This document shows positions 1-11,723 of a stretch of 55,676 nucleotides of DNA, one piece after another. Location of the stretch: contig QZLH01000089.1 of assembly GCA_003833135.1 (NCBI GenBank), positions 75,647-131,322 on the forward strand. Reading direction: 5' to 3'. Both the position numbers and the translations under genes were made by a program. The stretch comes from Oehlia diaphana. Lineage: Eukaryota; Glomeromycota; Glomeromycetes; Glomerales; Glomeraceae. The stretch's first letter is position 1; the number at the start of each line of letters is the position of its first letter. The notes below the pieces were generated by a model, which was given only the letters and a program-made list of their open reading frames with translations, had not been told where the DNA came from and made no database searches.

Positions 1-155
1 AATTCTATCACGATATAGTCAATAAAATATGCAATAATGATAGGCTAGTTGTCACGTGTCGGAATAAAATTGTTAAAAACCATAAAAATTCCGTTTTATT
101 CCATAATACAGCAAAAATTCCATTTATTATAAAAATGGAATTTTCCCGGGTCTCT

Positions 156-310
156 GTCACCGACACTATTCCACCCCACGTGATTTTGTAAAATTCATCA
201 CCGGCATCACACTCCACCGCGTTATATTCACAAAATTATTTTTTTCACATCCCATTAAATGTTACCGGTCACGTGTGGGGTGGAATTTAATTATAAAAGT
301 GTCGGTGATT
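156..310. repeat. Foldback (MITE-like) element with CACGTG arms
   Basis: The left arm (about 156-182) reads CACCGACACT followed by ATTCCACCCCACGTGA. The right arm (about 268-310) read in reverse gives CACCGACACTT, then ATTCCACCCCACACGTGA. The outer and inner parts of both arms match, so the sequence can fold back on itself. No coding capacity is visible. It resembles the larger foldback at 20277-20509, which has similar ATTCCACCCC and CACGTG arms. The exact ends and any target-site duplication are not certain. Confidence 0.55.
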
Positions 311-422
311 TAGGGGTAAATCGGTTAGACATCAGTGGTAAGATGATACTTTTTGTAGTTTGTAGTTACAAGTGATTCTTTATTTTATTAAGGCAATAAT
401 CAACAAATGCAGTTTCAAAACG

Positions 423-2365
423 ACGATAATAACAAATTAATTTAAAAAAAAAATAACTAAATTACATTATTATCTATTTTTAAGTCAACAAATTAATTAA
501 ATTAATTAAATTACATTATTATTTACTTTAAGTCTAAAAATAAAAAATTTAATCTATTTATAACCTTTAGTTATTATCATCTCTGTCAACTCCGTTAACT
601 CCCTTAGTGCTTAGTACTGTTAACTCCCTTAGCACCATTAACATCGTTAACTCCCATAGCTACCCCATAATTGTAATTTGGGTCATAATTGAAATAAGGA
701 TCAGCTGAGTAATCGTAATTTTCGTCACCTTCATTGGAATCTTTAATGGAATTTACATTGGGCTCTCTAGTAGCATCTCTCATATTAACACCATAATAGG
801 GACCCGAATGATACTTTAGGCTTAAATTACCTAAAGATTCCGATTCAGAACAATTTGGATCTTCAGCCACACATACCTGAAAGGCATCTGGATCTTGATC
901 AGGATTATTTATATATAATTCATCACCAAAATGTCTATAGGACCCAATAAATGGAATTGGCCATGATGGAGGCAAACGAGGAATTGGATCACCACGAACT
1001 ATAGTTCTTACTGCTTTTAGGTTATCATCAACAAATTTAGCAAATTTTTCATCACCCATTCTTGGTTGACCAAATGTAGAAAGAAACAATTTTTCATTTT
1101 TAGCTAATTCTGGCACTTTCTGTATAAGATCTAATGCCGAAAATGTAGCAAGTGCTATGGTAAAAAAAAAAAAGATTGTTAAAAAGTTATAATTAAATAT
1201 ATAATTTTTTTTGATTTATTGAACTTACCACCACCTAAACTGTGGCCCATAAACCCGATACTGAAATTGGGCTTTTCTTGGATTAATTTTATAAGATCAT
1301 CGGTAACTTGGGGTTGAATATGTTCCCAAGCATTAAGAAATCCATGGTGTACCAAGGTACCAGGTGCAGGATTCCAAGTGTCGTGATAAATGACAAAGTC
1401 AGTAATGTAATTTCTAATACTTCCTGGTTCCGTTCCTCTATATGCTACGATGATTAATTCTTTTTCTGGATTCATGGCTATATAACCTACATATTTATTA
1501 TTTTGTTAGTAAACGCAAAAAGTTAACGATATGTGGCAGAGTAATAATATAAAATACCCCTCGTGTTAAGCTGAGAGTTGCTAAAATCTTTAACCAATTG
1601 GGTACCCTTAGTTCTCTGACAGATTTCTCCACAGTCCCAATTTTGAAGAGGAGCCTTAATATAAGCAGCAGCAGCGTAATTAGCAAAGCTCTGTAAATTA
1701 GGGATTGATGTAATGGGGCCAAGAGTATTAGGTACTGGAGCAGCTTCGATTAATGCTGATAAAAAGATTAGAGAGATTAGAGAAATTAACTTGAAGGATA
1801 ATGTGTGTTGTAAAAGATGTGAAAAGGAGTTATGCTTGTATTTGGTAGAAGTTGCTTTGCAACTTGAGGAAATAATTTGCTGCTGCATTGCTTATTGCTT
1901 TACAGAGGAAATGTTTTGGTATAATGTTTTAGTGTAAAAGAATGAAATGCTGTCAGGGAGAAAAATACGTTTCTTTTATACATTTTTTGGAGTTATGATC
2001 GCATCTTTATCGAAATTCAATTAATAGTAAATCATCACACTTTTTCTTTAGATCGACAGATTTGATAAAATTCCCTGTAAATAATTCTTAGTAATTGGAC
2101 ACTTTCAGTGATTGGCTTATGAATTAAATCATTCTTTTTGAATTGTAATTAAAGATTTCCAAGACTTTTGATTATCAACTATTTGACCGTATAAAGCAAC
2201 GTTAATACATTTGCCATGTTAGATCATTTTGTTTATAAAGGGTTAAAATATTGAAGATCAATGACCATATATATTTTGATTTTTAATGTGGGACAAAATA
2301 AAATCCCGATGGCACGTTTCGGTATTTACGAATAAAAATACATTTCCGAAATTACATTTAATGTG
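423..2365. repeat. Segmental duplication, copy A (lipase gene plus flanks)
   Basis: This stretch aligns in the same orientation with 11551-13910, covering the whole lipase gene, about 180 bp downstream of its stop and several hundred bp upstream of its start. The downstream edge starts near the shared AACAAATTAAT and ACATTATTATC text. The upstream edge fades after the shared TTCCGAAATT motif near 2345. Compared with copy B, this copy lacks about 110 bp near 2130 and an insertion of about 280 bp near 2270. Confidence 0.8.
604..1888 (-). CDS. Secreted class 3 (Rhizomucor-type) lipase, copy 1
   Basis: Three exons on the minus strand: 1888-1528, 1486-1229 and 1154-604, which join to 389 residues. 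Intron 1 contains a textbook branch site (TTTACTAAC). The protein is a fungal triacylglycerol lipase, which would release fatty acids from acylglycerols outside the cell. The N-terminus has a hydrophobic stretch at about residues 31-50 ending in IEA-AP, a plausible signal-peptide cleavage site after an unusually long n-region. Motifs in order: AYRGTEPG, the nucleophile elbow GHSLGGA (Ser203), GQPRMGD, RGDPIPRLPP (Asp262) and KYHSGPYYGVN (His322). The Ser to Asp spacing of 59 is the same as in Rhizomucor miehei lipase, and the Cys pair in VCVAEDPNC also matches that family. The last 60 residues are a Tyr/Asn-rich tail not needed for catalysis. Family assignment is strong. The actual substrate (triacylglycerol, monoacylglycerol or galactolipid) is inference. 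Confidence 0.92.
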
Positions 2366-2818
2366 GAACAAGTGGAACAAAATAAAATATTGAATCCCGA
2401 TGGATAATTCCCAACAATCCCGATACATTAGCAGATGATAATTTTCGTCAAATCTAAAGAGGGAAAGAATGAAAAAAAATATTAGCAAAAAAATACTAGA
2501 TATGGAAAAAAAATTATTATTGAAAATGAGGATCTAAAAAAAAAGGTGCTTACTATAACACCGCAACATCAATCCGATCTCTGATTAGATTTAAGTCTAA
2601 AAAAAAAAAAGAATAATTTTAATAATGTTCTTACTAATAGAAAAATATATAAAATTAAATGAAAAAATTATATAACAAAAATAGTATAGGTCTATTATAA
2701 AGGAAAAAAAATAAAAAAAAAAATTGGTTTAAAAAGATAGAAAAGAAAATTAAAAGAAAAATTTTCAGTTATAGAAAAATTAAACTGGAACTCTATAAAA
2801 AATTTTATCCGTTATTTC

Positions 2819-2967
2819 TGTAAAAACTTCGTAAAAATGAGCCTTTCCCGGTTCCATTCACGGAAAATGTAAATTATTCGATAAATTCCGTGATATAAGG
2901 TTATTAATTCCGGAAATATGAGCCTTTTACGGGAATAAGATGGAAAAACGGATCGACTTTTTTTACA
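2819..2967. mobile_element. MITE-like element, family with TGTAAAAA ends (copy 1)
   Basis: It begins TGTAAAAACTTCGTAAAAATG and ends in a run finishing TTTTTTTACA, so it has short terminal inverted repeats. Inside are two AATGAGCC / ATATGAGCC phrases. Two more copies occur, both in the opposite orientation: 14229-14383 and a truncated one at 39355-39463. It has no coding capacity, and no transposase partner was seen in the window. Confidence 0.6.
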
Positions 2968-3892
2968 ATTTAAAAAAAAATTCAGTTTAAAAAAAACCAA
3001 AATAAAAATTGAAAAAAAAATTCGGTCTAAAAATAAACCGAAAAAAATAAAAAAATAAAGGAGCTATTTTGCAGGAACCTATGGATTTGTTACTACGCAG
3101 TTAAGTGATCGCCAACGATTTAGTATCCAACATAATCGTGGAATTACCGGTGCGAATTCGATTAAAAATTTGTTTTTAATTTTTTACAATAACCTCTTGT
3201 TAATACCATAAAATTTATTATATATATTTGCATGATATTTAATAAAATACATAATTCTCATAATAATTAATAATATTGTAAATTACTTGAAAAGTAGGAA
3301 CTTCAATTTGCTTAAACAGCCGCTTCAAGGTTAAGCCGTTTCAAGAAAAAGAACTTAAACGTACTAGCATTAATAAAAAAAAATACAAAAAAAAAAAAAT
3401 AGATCATTATAAAACAATTTTTATTGTAAAATCCGTTTTCTATATTTAACATATAATTTCATAATATTAATAGTATATTTAATGCTTATATACAGTAATT
3501 AAAATACTTATACGTATATTAGAAATTCCATAGCATAAATGAAGAAAAACAAAAACTTACACTTAAAATGAATAAAATATATAAATGAATATTGAGCTAT
3601 TCCTCGAAGAAAGTCTAATAATTTAGGTCTTCTTTATTAGAGAATTTTGTCATCTCACTTTATTTATGAGTGGTAAAAAACGATTCAAACAATAAATAAA
3701 AAATTAATATTTTATTATATAAATTACATTAACATTTCTTTTATGTGTATATTAATAAAATTCTATTATAATAAATAATTCACTAATAATTGTGACTATG
3801 TTATTTCACAATAAAAAACTAATAAATATTAAATTAATAATTGTGGCTATGTTATCGATTATCAAATTACAGTAAAAATTAAATGATTTTCG

Positions 3893-4040
3893 GTGAGACT
3901 GAAACAGCCCTGTCAGGGAAATGAAATGATTTTCGGTGAGATGATTTTCGGTGATATGATTTTCAGCGAGATGATTTTCGGAAAGATGACTGTCGGCAAG
4001 ACAGGTAAGTTGATTGTTGGTGAAATGATTTTCAGTGAAA
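3893..4040. repeat. 15-bp minisatellite (ATGATTTTCGGTGAG)
   Basis: About eight degenerate tandem units of a 15-bp phrase, roughly ATGATTTTCGGTGAG. Because 15 is a multiple of 3, one frame stays open and would give a five-residue repeat like EMIFG. I regard that reading frame as a by-product of the array. A few outlying units follow at 4720-4785. The reverse complement (CATTTCACCGAA) matches the array at 42490-42632, so the two are the same repeat family in opposite orientation. Confidence 0.75.
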
Positions 4041-4404
4041 TAGTATATTTAAGTGTGACCCTTGTAAATCCCAATTCATTCGTTGTACTAAATTTATAAA
4101 TTTTTACCATTTTTTCTAAAAAAAAAAATAGATAAATAAATAAAATTATATGGAAAATTTCATTCATCGGAATGGTAACTCATTTGATCAATTTCCGATT
4201 AAATATGTAATTAATTTTAAAGTGTTTCACAAGCAGGGATTTGAATCGATTATCGAATCTTTTTAAGATTTTTCATAGACGGTCAACCTGACGTTAACTA
4301 TTTTTAGCGAAATGATCAGCGCTTGTAAATTGCAATTCCTATTCACAAATAATAATGTTCTCATTGTAAAATCAATATTTTTCTTATTAATACGTCGCAA
4401 AGTA

Positions 4405-4515
4405 TATTTATTTGGCATATTTCAGGGGTCATATAGGTAATGTTACATAAATCGTAATACATATTCAATAAAATTGTCTATTGTGACAAAAACATTCCGC
4501 TAACTCTTCGGACAG
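4405..4515. repeat. Dispersed repeat, copy 1 (pairs with 44510-44635)
   Basis: The phrase GCATATTTCAGGGGTCA, then ATAGGTA, GTTACATAAATCGT, ATACATATTCAA, ATTGTGACA and CTAAC-CTTCGGA appears in the same order and orientation at 44510-44635. The second copy has small extra inserts. I do not recognise the element, and no ends or target-site duplications are clear. Confidence 0.6.
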
Positions 4516-6244
4516 TTAAATATTTTTCTTAAAATGTAAATATTTCGCAAAAAATTAATGTTTATTAATATACTTATAATACTTTGCAATATTTAATTAA
4601 TTATTGTTAATGTTATTTAGTAATTAGAAGTTTTTTTACTTTTATATTAAATAAAAATGTAATTTTTTTCATACAAAAGGTATATTTTTTTCTAATATAA
4701 CTTGTTAAACATTCCTATCAGTGAAATTAACTCACTATCGGTAAGTTGAACTGTCGATGAAATAATTATCGGTGAAATAGACTATAACAATCAATTGAAT
4801 AAAATGAAAATAAACATGATGCTACTATATTGTTATCTAGTCAATTAACGTAATTTTATGCATCGGAATTTGATCTGAAAAATCAATTTTCCGAATAATT
4901 AATTTTTCGAATGAAAATCAATTTCCGACTCTTAGCCTTTTGTAGTTATTATAATACAAGAGTTCATGTTTAGAGGGGAGTTGGGTTAGTGTGCAAGATT
5001 GTGCAAGATTTAGTAAATACTACTTTTTTAATTAAAAACGTTGAACCCGGCGTTTTTCATTAAAAAAAAAAAAATAATAAATGTCAACCACGACATTTTT
5101 TTCATTAAAAGAAATAAAAAACTTTTTTTTTTGAACTTTTTACTTAATAATTTGAAATTTTGAATATGATAAAAGTTTCGGCATTTTTATATATAAAAAA
5201 TTTCAAGAAAAAAATGCAAAACATTTTCTTAATAACTTATGGGTTGGGTTATCAAATTCATGACCTATCTCTGATTGAGGTCTGGTCGTAACGTTTTTCA
5301 TAATAATATATTAAAAAAACGTTTCGCACCATTTTTTTTTTTTTTTTTGATATTTTATTATGAAAAGAACTTTTTCACTACATTTTTTTAAATATAATAT
5401 TATAAAAAAATGTTGCGGCACTACTACAAAACTCAAAGCAAATACCATGAACACTCAGTACAAAATTAATAATGAAACAGTAAAATAATGAATTTAATAT
5501 ATATACATATATATATTTTTTTATTAAAGTGGTAAAAAAGAAAATTAGCATTTCTGTAACATGCTATTGAAATCATTATTTAATTTTAAGTTGGTGAAAT
5601 TTTTAAAATCTCATAAACTTAAATATGAATTTTACAAAATTAATTAAATTTAAAAAATCAAGCTTTAATAAATTAAAAGGTTTTTTATGCCAAAAAAAAA
5701 AAAGAAAAAAAATTTCTCGTGTTATGCGGTTGAACAAAAATATTTTTTTTTGTAAAATGATCAACAAAATTAAGTTTTACCAAAAAACCTACAATTTGAT
5801 GTTTAAACTTAATATGACATAAAAAAGTATCACAGGAAGCTCTAAATCACAAAATTGTGGTTTAAAAGAGTTCTGTCCATGCCCCGTCCTGTCCTGTCCT
5901 GCCCTGTCTTATTTTACCGATCAAATTTGCTAATATCATCCAAATTTGTATTTGTTTTGCATATAATGATGTAAAAAATAATGTCAATTTAATTCGTTAT
6001 AGTAAATATCACGTGAAATCATTAGGTATATTGTTTACGAATCACTTTAAACACAAAAAATTAGTATACCCTCTTATTAATATTATTTGTATAAGGAATT
6101 AAATTTATAAGATCATACTAAAAAATGCCAATAGAACTATTGTCAGATAAAGAAATTATAAATAATTCTATACACAGAATTGGAAATTCTTAAGGCTTTA
6201 AAATCAAAAATTAAATACTTTCGTTAAAAGAAACTTTTATTGTA

Positions 6245-6355
6245 TTAATATAAGGTTCACTATAAAGAAATCTTTCGTTTTTGTGAATATTCGTTATAGT
6301 GAACGAAAAATGGTTGAAGCTGAGGGTTCACTGTAACGAGCTTTGACTGTACTTT
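6245..6355. mobile_element. Degraded pogo/Tigger-like MITE
   Basis: The left part reads GGTTCACTATAA. The right end in reverse reads CAGTCAAAGCTCGTTACAGTGAACC, which has the CAGT...CTCGTTA-AG-GAACC form typical of pogo/Tigger terminal repeats. A further TTCGTTATAGTGAACG lies inside. It is related in style to the cleaner element at 16862-17055. The left terminus is degraded, so the boundaries are approximate. Confidence 0.4.
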
Positions 6356-6799
6356 GTTCCTTTTTTATTTATCTTTTTTTATATCGAATCGGAGCAAAGC
6401 GAAGGACGTTCTCTGAAGACGAATTGTAAATTTGGTTACTATCCCCTGGTTAATAATTTGGTTGGTAAAACGTCATTCCACAAAAATTACACCACTGTTT
6501 CCTTTTTTGATAGTCATGTCATTTCACTTTATTTGAACCCCTAAAAATAATTGTCTTTGCAACAAATAATAATCAATTTTTCTTTTCTTTCTTTTTTTTT
6601 TCAAAAAAAAGTAAGTTTTAATATTTTTTTTACGATTAAAATTTGTCGAACTTAGTCTCAGTTGTTACAGACTTTCAACAATTTCTGCTTTCCTAGTTAA
6701 TAACTTAAAAATTGAGCTTGAGGATGATTATAAGCAAAAATAAATGTTGACAGTAATTACGAAAATAATTGTTGAGAAGAAGATGATAATCATTACCTT

Positions 6800-8620
6800 C
6801 CTCTTCCCACGTTTCCTAATGAAGTTGAACGCAGAAGAGCGTTATGGGATGTCAATACTTAATAAATCAAATGATGATGTTAATTTTGCTCATATAGTAG
6901 TATTATCAAAAAGTACATCTTAAAGCATCAATATCCAATGATACTACCACTTTTAAATATGAACATCAATGGTTTAAAGCTGAGGATGGTATGGGATATA
7001 TTAGTAAAACTATTAGTGAGATAAGTTTTGTAGTATTATAAACTATTTGTAGAACTTAATTGCTACTAAAGATTTGAGATTTCGTAATAATCCTTTAGTT
7101 ACTGATTCTCCTTTATAAGATTTTATACTGATGCCCCTTTACGAACCGATGATAGTGGTGCGATATGTGTGATCGATCGTGAACCTAGGAATAATTTTTC
7201 AAAAAAGTACCGTTAAAGTTTAAAGGAAATTGCTAAAGTTTTCATGAGAGAATGTGTAAGAAATAGAAATAAGATACAAGAGAGTATAGTTGAATTTAGT
7301 AACTGAAATTTTGTTTGGAAATTCAATTGGCTAATAATTCTAGTAATAATGATGAAAAAAAGATAAAATCTACTATTGATGATCCTATTATGAAACAATG
7401 TTTTAATACGGCTGTTAATTAATGAGAGACACTTTAAATGTAGATTCAATTTATTTATTAGAGATACCTTGTCTTAATTCTCGTCGTTTATTTATAACTT
7501 TTCGTAATTCAAATAATTTCTTTTTAAACGCACCTCCTCCAGAAGTCATTTAAGATCTCTCGCTTCTGCCGGTGAAATTGAATTATCTATTGAGGCTTTA
7601 AAAGCTTCTAAAATCACTTCTTATTTCACTTATTTAATGCAAGCTCATTCACAAGGTTGTATTTATCAAAATTCTTTACCTCTATTACTGACCCTCTTTC
7701 CTGATGATGTACTGTACATTCCGATATTGTTGTACCCATTTATGATGACACACAGAATGCTTTTGGTTTCTTAAATCTTAATCGCTATGATAAAAGATCC
7801 ACAAAGACAATTTGAAGATGAAGAACGTGTTTATTTAAGTAATTTTGGTGTAAATGTTGTTAGTGAAGTATTAAAAAGAAGAGTTATCATTGCTGATAGA
7901 GTAAAAGATGCATTCATTTCTTCTATATCTCATGAATTAAGAACTATTCTATATGGTATTTTAGCAAGTTGTGAATTAATGGAAGAAAGCAAATAAAATG
8001 AAGCTTAAGCTGTATTGGTTAAAACAATACAGAGTTGTGGAACTTCTTTAATAAGTATTATTATAGATTTTGCGAAATTAGAAAGTGAAAACAAGATTAC
8101 GTTGAAGATCCAATTAACCAAAAGAAATAAATGAAAAAGAAAATGATAATAAAATAGTGAATAAAAATAATAAAAAGAAGAACAGAAGGAACGAATTGAT
8201 TTAGTTAAATTATTATTACTCTATAAGAAAATTGAACACATATCCGAGTTTTTTTGGAATGAAAACTAAAAAAATGATCATTTATTGGAATTTTTCCCAG
8301 AAAATTTTAAAGGAAGTATCTGAAGGTTGAAGCTTGTTTCGTGGGTCAACAGATAGTTTACCGCTACTATAAATAATGAATTAATGATAATAATAAAATA
8401 ACTAATTCTATGAATAAAACAATAATGAAGAAAATTTATTAATAGAGAATAATAATAATACTGCTATAATACAAGTAAGAAAAAACGTGTATATGATTTA
8501 TTACATCCTAATAATCAATCTCATCATCAACAAGCTGATGATGTTTTACTATGATTGATGTTGAACCAAGAGATGCTGTAATGGCTCTGAAGATGGTGTA
8601 TTAAAACAATTATTAACGAT
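6800..8620 (+). pseudogene. GAF-domain sensor histidine kinase, dead copy
   Basis: Decayed remains of a fungal hybrid-type histidine kinase. Near 6807 the frame reads FPNEVERRRALWDVN, the usual entry to a GAF domain. HQWFKAEDG follows near 6965, and FGFLNLNRYD near 7760 is the end of a GAF domain. The best-preserved part is 7787-7996 with the HisKA core FISSISHELRT (phosphoacceptor His). It then runs in frame, through two stop codons, into TIQSCGTSLIS and DFAKLE at 8020-8080. The whole has multiple stops and frameshifts, and I see no intact ATP-binding or receiver domain. Decayed frames continue to about 8600 (for example KRVYDLLHP). It cannot make a working kinase. A functional paralogue elsewhere in the genome is likely but not shown here. 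Confidence 0.75.
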
Positions 8621-8984
8621 GATATAAAAATATAATATTACTTTTAAAAAAGAAAATTAATAATTTATAATTTGATTATTTAGATTATCGGGTAATTTTA
8701 TTGATTTTCATTCTGGATTTTACCCAAATTACACGAAAATTGTAACAATAACAGTTATAACGGATTGACAATCCAGTTCCAACTTGGTTGTCTGTTTAAT
8801 GTCTATCCCTTTTCATTTGTTTGCGCGAGCATAACATCATCATCTCTCAATTTTTTTTAAAATGAGACGTTAAGCAAATAGTTAAATTGGAACGTCTTAA
8901 TTAAACGTTATTCGAGTTTATTAATATATATATATATATTTAAATAGGAATTCCATAAAATTTACGAAGAAAGGATATGTCTTA

Positions 8985-9215
8985 ATTTCATTGGCATCAT
9001 TATCGTTCATCGTTAAGTGATCAATATAAGGAACATGCAGGAGTACAAGATACAACAACAACGGATACATCATCATCATCAAATAAAATTCACGCGTGAG
9101 AGCGCTATATTACCGAAGATGTGGACGTGACTCGTGAGGGATATATAGAATAAAATGTTGTTTGAATCCATAATTCTGCTAATTTCGGTGCAACAATTCG
9201 ATCACGATGACTAAG
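8985..9215 (+). other. Decayed coding fragment, unrecognised
   Basis: One plus-strand frame reads like protein: HYRSSLSDQYKEHAG, then DTTTTDTSSSS (9040-9080), then ITEDVDVTREGYIE and HNSANFGATIRSR, interrupted by stops. Codon use looks coding-like, unlike the flanking AT-rich DNA. It may be a distal part of the histidine kinase pseudogene just upstream or an unrelated remnant. No family is recognised. Confidence 0.3.
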
Positions 9216-9234
9216 GAATTTTTTTTATATGCTT

Positions 9235-9415
9235 CGCAATGAGTTTGTTTAAATAGAAAATTTTAGTATTAAATAATGTAATACTAGGTAAATTAAAGAT
9301 GGTTACAGCAGTTTTTGTTTATAATTAGGAATTTAATATAGGTAATAATTAGTTAACAAAATTTAATAAAATAATATGTATTAAATTATATTTATAATAT
9401 TAGAATTATAATAAA
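9235..9415. repeat. Dispersed repeat, copy 1 (pairs with 55400-55575)
   Basis: Starting at AATGAGTTTGTTTAAATAG, about 170 bp match 55408-55575 in the same orientation, with shared phrases TTTAGTATTA, TAATACTA, GTAAATTAA, TTTGTTTATAATTAG, TTAACAAAA and AATAATATGTATTAA. There is no coding capacity. Both copies are preceded by GCTTCGCA, which may mark one end. Confidence 0.65.
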
Positions 9416-9639
9416 TTATATTGATATTTAAAATATTTTTGATTGGCCAGATTGGCCACATGATCATGTCATGTGTCGAATCTCATTTTCTGTATACTGT
9501 AGGTTCAAGATTCTTTTTCTTTTTTTCTTTTGTTTTGATTCTAACTTTAATACATTCTTACACTTCATTTCTTACTAACTTCATTAGTTCATTTTTTGTT
9601 ACTTTATAGTTTTATTTTTTACTTGGTTTCCTAACATTA

Positions 9640-9990
9640 TCTTTTGTCCTATCATGATCATTTTTTTTTATTTTTTGTCTCTCATCATTTTTCACTTCCT
9701 ATTACTTCTCATTATTCCATCCTTTTCGTCTCCCATTATTCTCTATTACATCTTTTCATTTTCCATATTCTTTTTCTGTCCTGTTTACTTTCCATCATTT
9801 CTTTTTGTCTCTCATCACTCCTACTCCTCTTCATCTTCCCATCACTTCTCTTCGTCTCCCATCGCTCCTTTTCGTTTCCCATCACACCTCTTCATCTCCT
9901 CATTACTTCTCATTACTCTTTTTTACTCCTTTTCATCTTCTATTACTTTCCATTACTCCATTGATATTTCATTTTTTTATTAGCATCTTT
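9640..9990. repeat. Polypyrimidine tract with degenerate CTCCCATCACTTCT repeats
   Basis: About 350 bp are almost purely C and T on the plus strand, built from degenerate phrases such as TTTTCGTCTCCCATCACTCC spaced 18 to 25 bp apart. All three plus-strand frames are open for long stretches because the repeat lacks stop trinucleotides. I do not believe any of these frames is a gene. Confidence 0.7.
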
Positions 9991-11550
9991 CTTCTTGATC
10001 ATTATACTGTAATTTACTTAGTATCTTTTCTTTTATTTGTATCACTTCATTAAAAATAAATACAATGATTTTTTTTTCTTTAAAATCGTAAATGCGTGAT
10101 TTAAATTTTAATATTTGCAAATAAATTTTCATTAGATAATATTATTTTGAATAAATATGGTTTTCAAAAAACAATAATTTTCAAAATATCTTTTGCGATA
10201 AAATTTTAAGTTTAGCCGATCAAAAATTAGCAAGTTGAAAAAATCAGCCGTCAGCCGATTAATAATTTTGCTCTTTATATATAGTACATCATGTGACATA
10301 TTTGAAAAAAACCCGCCCAGGCGACGTTTAGCAATTCCCAATTAAAATTGATTGATTTTTTAGAAGTATTTTCGAAAAAATTTTAATATTTATGAAAATA
10401 TTACAAATATTTTTATTAATTAATTATAAATTTTATAATTATTCCTTATTATTTATATTACGTCAATCTTAAACTTATAACCAACTTAGGAAAAATATTT
10501 GAACAATTAAATATATTGGAATCTTGTTCATCTCATTTATTATTACTTACTCATTTGATACTCATTTTACTCAATAAATTATTAATTTAACTAAACCATT
10601 TGAATTAAAATCTTTATTGTGATTATTTGGAGAATTTTGGATATGGATTTGGTTATAATAACCTATTTTTAAATCAACAATTTCTTCAATTAATTAATTA
10701 TAAAATATTGTAAAAATATCAATTTTTTTTTTTTTTTTTGATTTTATGAATTTGAAAATCAAACTATTTAATCAGCGTTCAATTTAATTGAAAAAACCCT
10801 AAATCATCTTTCTATCAACGTCGGTCAACTTTCCTATATGTTACTTGATTTTTTTTTTAAAAAAAAAATGAATAATAATTTTGTAAATATATTTAATATA
10901 ATATTTTATTTTTCTTTATTTAATAGTAATAAAAAATTTTTTTAAAAAAAATGGGGAAAAGAAAAAGGATAAAGAAAGAAATCAGTTTAAAAAAGGGAAA
11001 TTTCTGAAAAAAAAGATATCTGAAAAAAAAAAAATTCTAGGAATGCACACGGATCGAATAGTTTTTGTCCATAATTAGGCGGAGGAATGTCACGGGTTTT
11101 AATTATATGGTATGGGATTTCAAGTTACACAATTCAAACTATTTATATATGCTGTTACTATTACACGTGTATTTTTCTAGTTATAATTATATATTTCCTT
11201 GTATGAATCATCATCCGCTTTACGCTATTAATATGAGAAAAATAAATAAAATAAAAAATAAATTATTCAAATTACAAACTAAGAGTCTTGAAGAAAATCT
11301 AGTGTTTAAATAATTTATGATAAGAAAAAAAAATTCAGGTATAACAATGTTATCTAATTTATATAATTCATCCTATCTAAATATCTAAAAAATACTACGT
11401 TGAATTTTAGTAATGTATGGTAAATTTCGAACATTTTAAAAATAATTCTTACTATCTCATCTTGTTCTTCTGAATTATCTTCGTCAATCAGCAGATATAA
11501 ATTAAAATTAAAAATCATACTATATCTGATATAGAATAATTATTGGCGAT
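9991..11550. other. AT-rich intergenic region without recognisable genes
   Basis: Homopolymer A and T runs and short open frames only. Near 10855-10870 there is a T-run/A-run palindrome. No splice-consistent coding segment or repeat family was recognised. Confidence 0.55.
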
Positions 11551-11723
11551 AAAACAAATTAATCAAAAAAAAATAATTAAATTACACTATTATCTATTTT
11601 TAAGTCAACAAATTAATTAAATCAATTAATTTACATTATTATCTACTTTAAGTCTAAAAATAAAAAATTTAATCTATTTATAACCTTTAGTTATTATCAT
11701 TTCTGTAAACTCCGTTAACTCCC

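Larger units (their letters stand above)
1889..6799. other. Gene-poor AT-rich intergenic region
   Basis: I see no convincing gene here. The first 300 bp are the lipase upstream region, which is conserved with the second copy. The rest holds a small inverted-repeat element (2819-2967), a 15-bp minisatellite (3893-4040), a dispersed repeat (4405-4515), and, at 4990-5420, several short phrases that repeat the pattern AACGTT...TTTTTCATTAAA. At 5880-5912 there is a short CCTGT-rich run. Reading frames in this stretch are short, low-complexity and AT-driven. Confidence 0.6.

Noticed and set aside
1498..1937. Frames overlapping lipase exon 1 on the other strand or frame (also 12839-13045)
   Set aside because: Shadows of exon 1 of the lipases; they vary freely between the two copies, whereas the lipase frame is kept.
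3893..4167. Small ORFs on both strands with pentapeptide repeats
   Set aside because: They follow the 15-bp minisatellite; the periodicity is of the DNA, not of a selected protein.
4210..4265. GGGATTTGAATCG, similar to a tRNA B-box
   Set aside because: No A-box or acceptor stem at the right distance upstream.
9644..10053. Overlapping open frames rich in Phe, Leu and Ser
   Set aside because: They arise from a polypyrimidine tract that lacks stop trinucleotides in every frame; no splice sites or start context support a gene.
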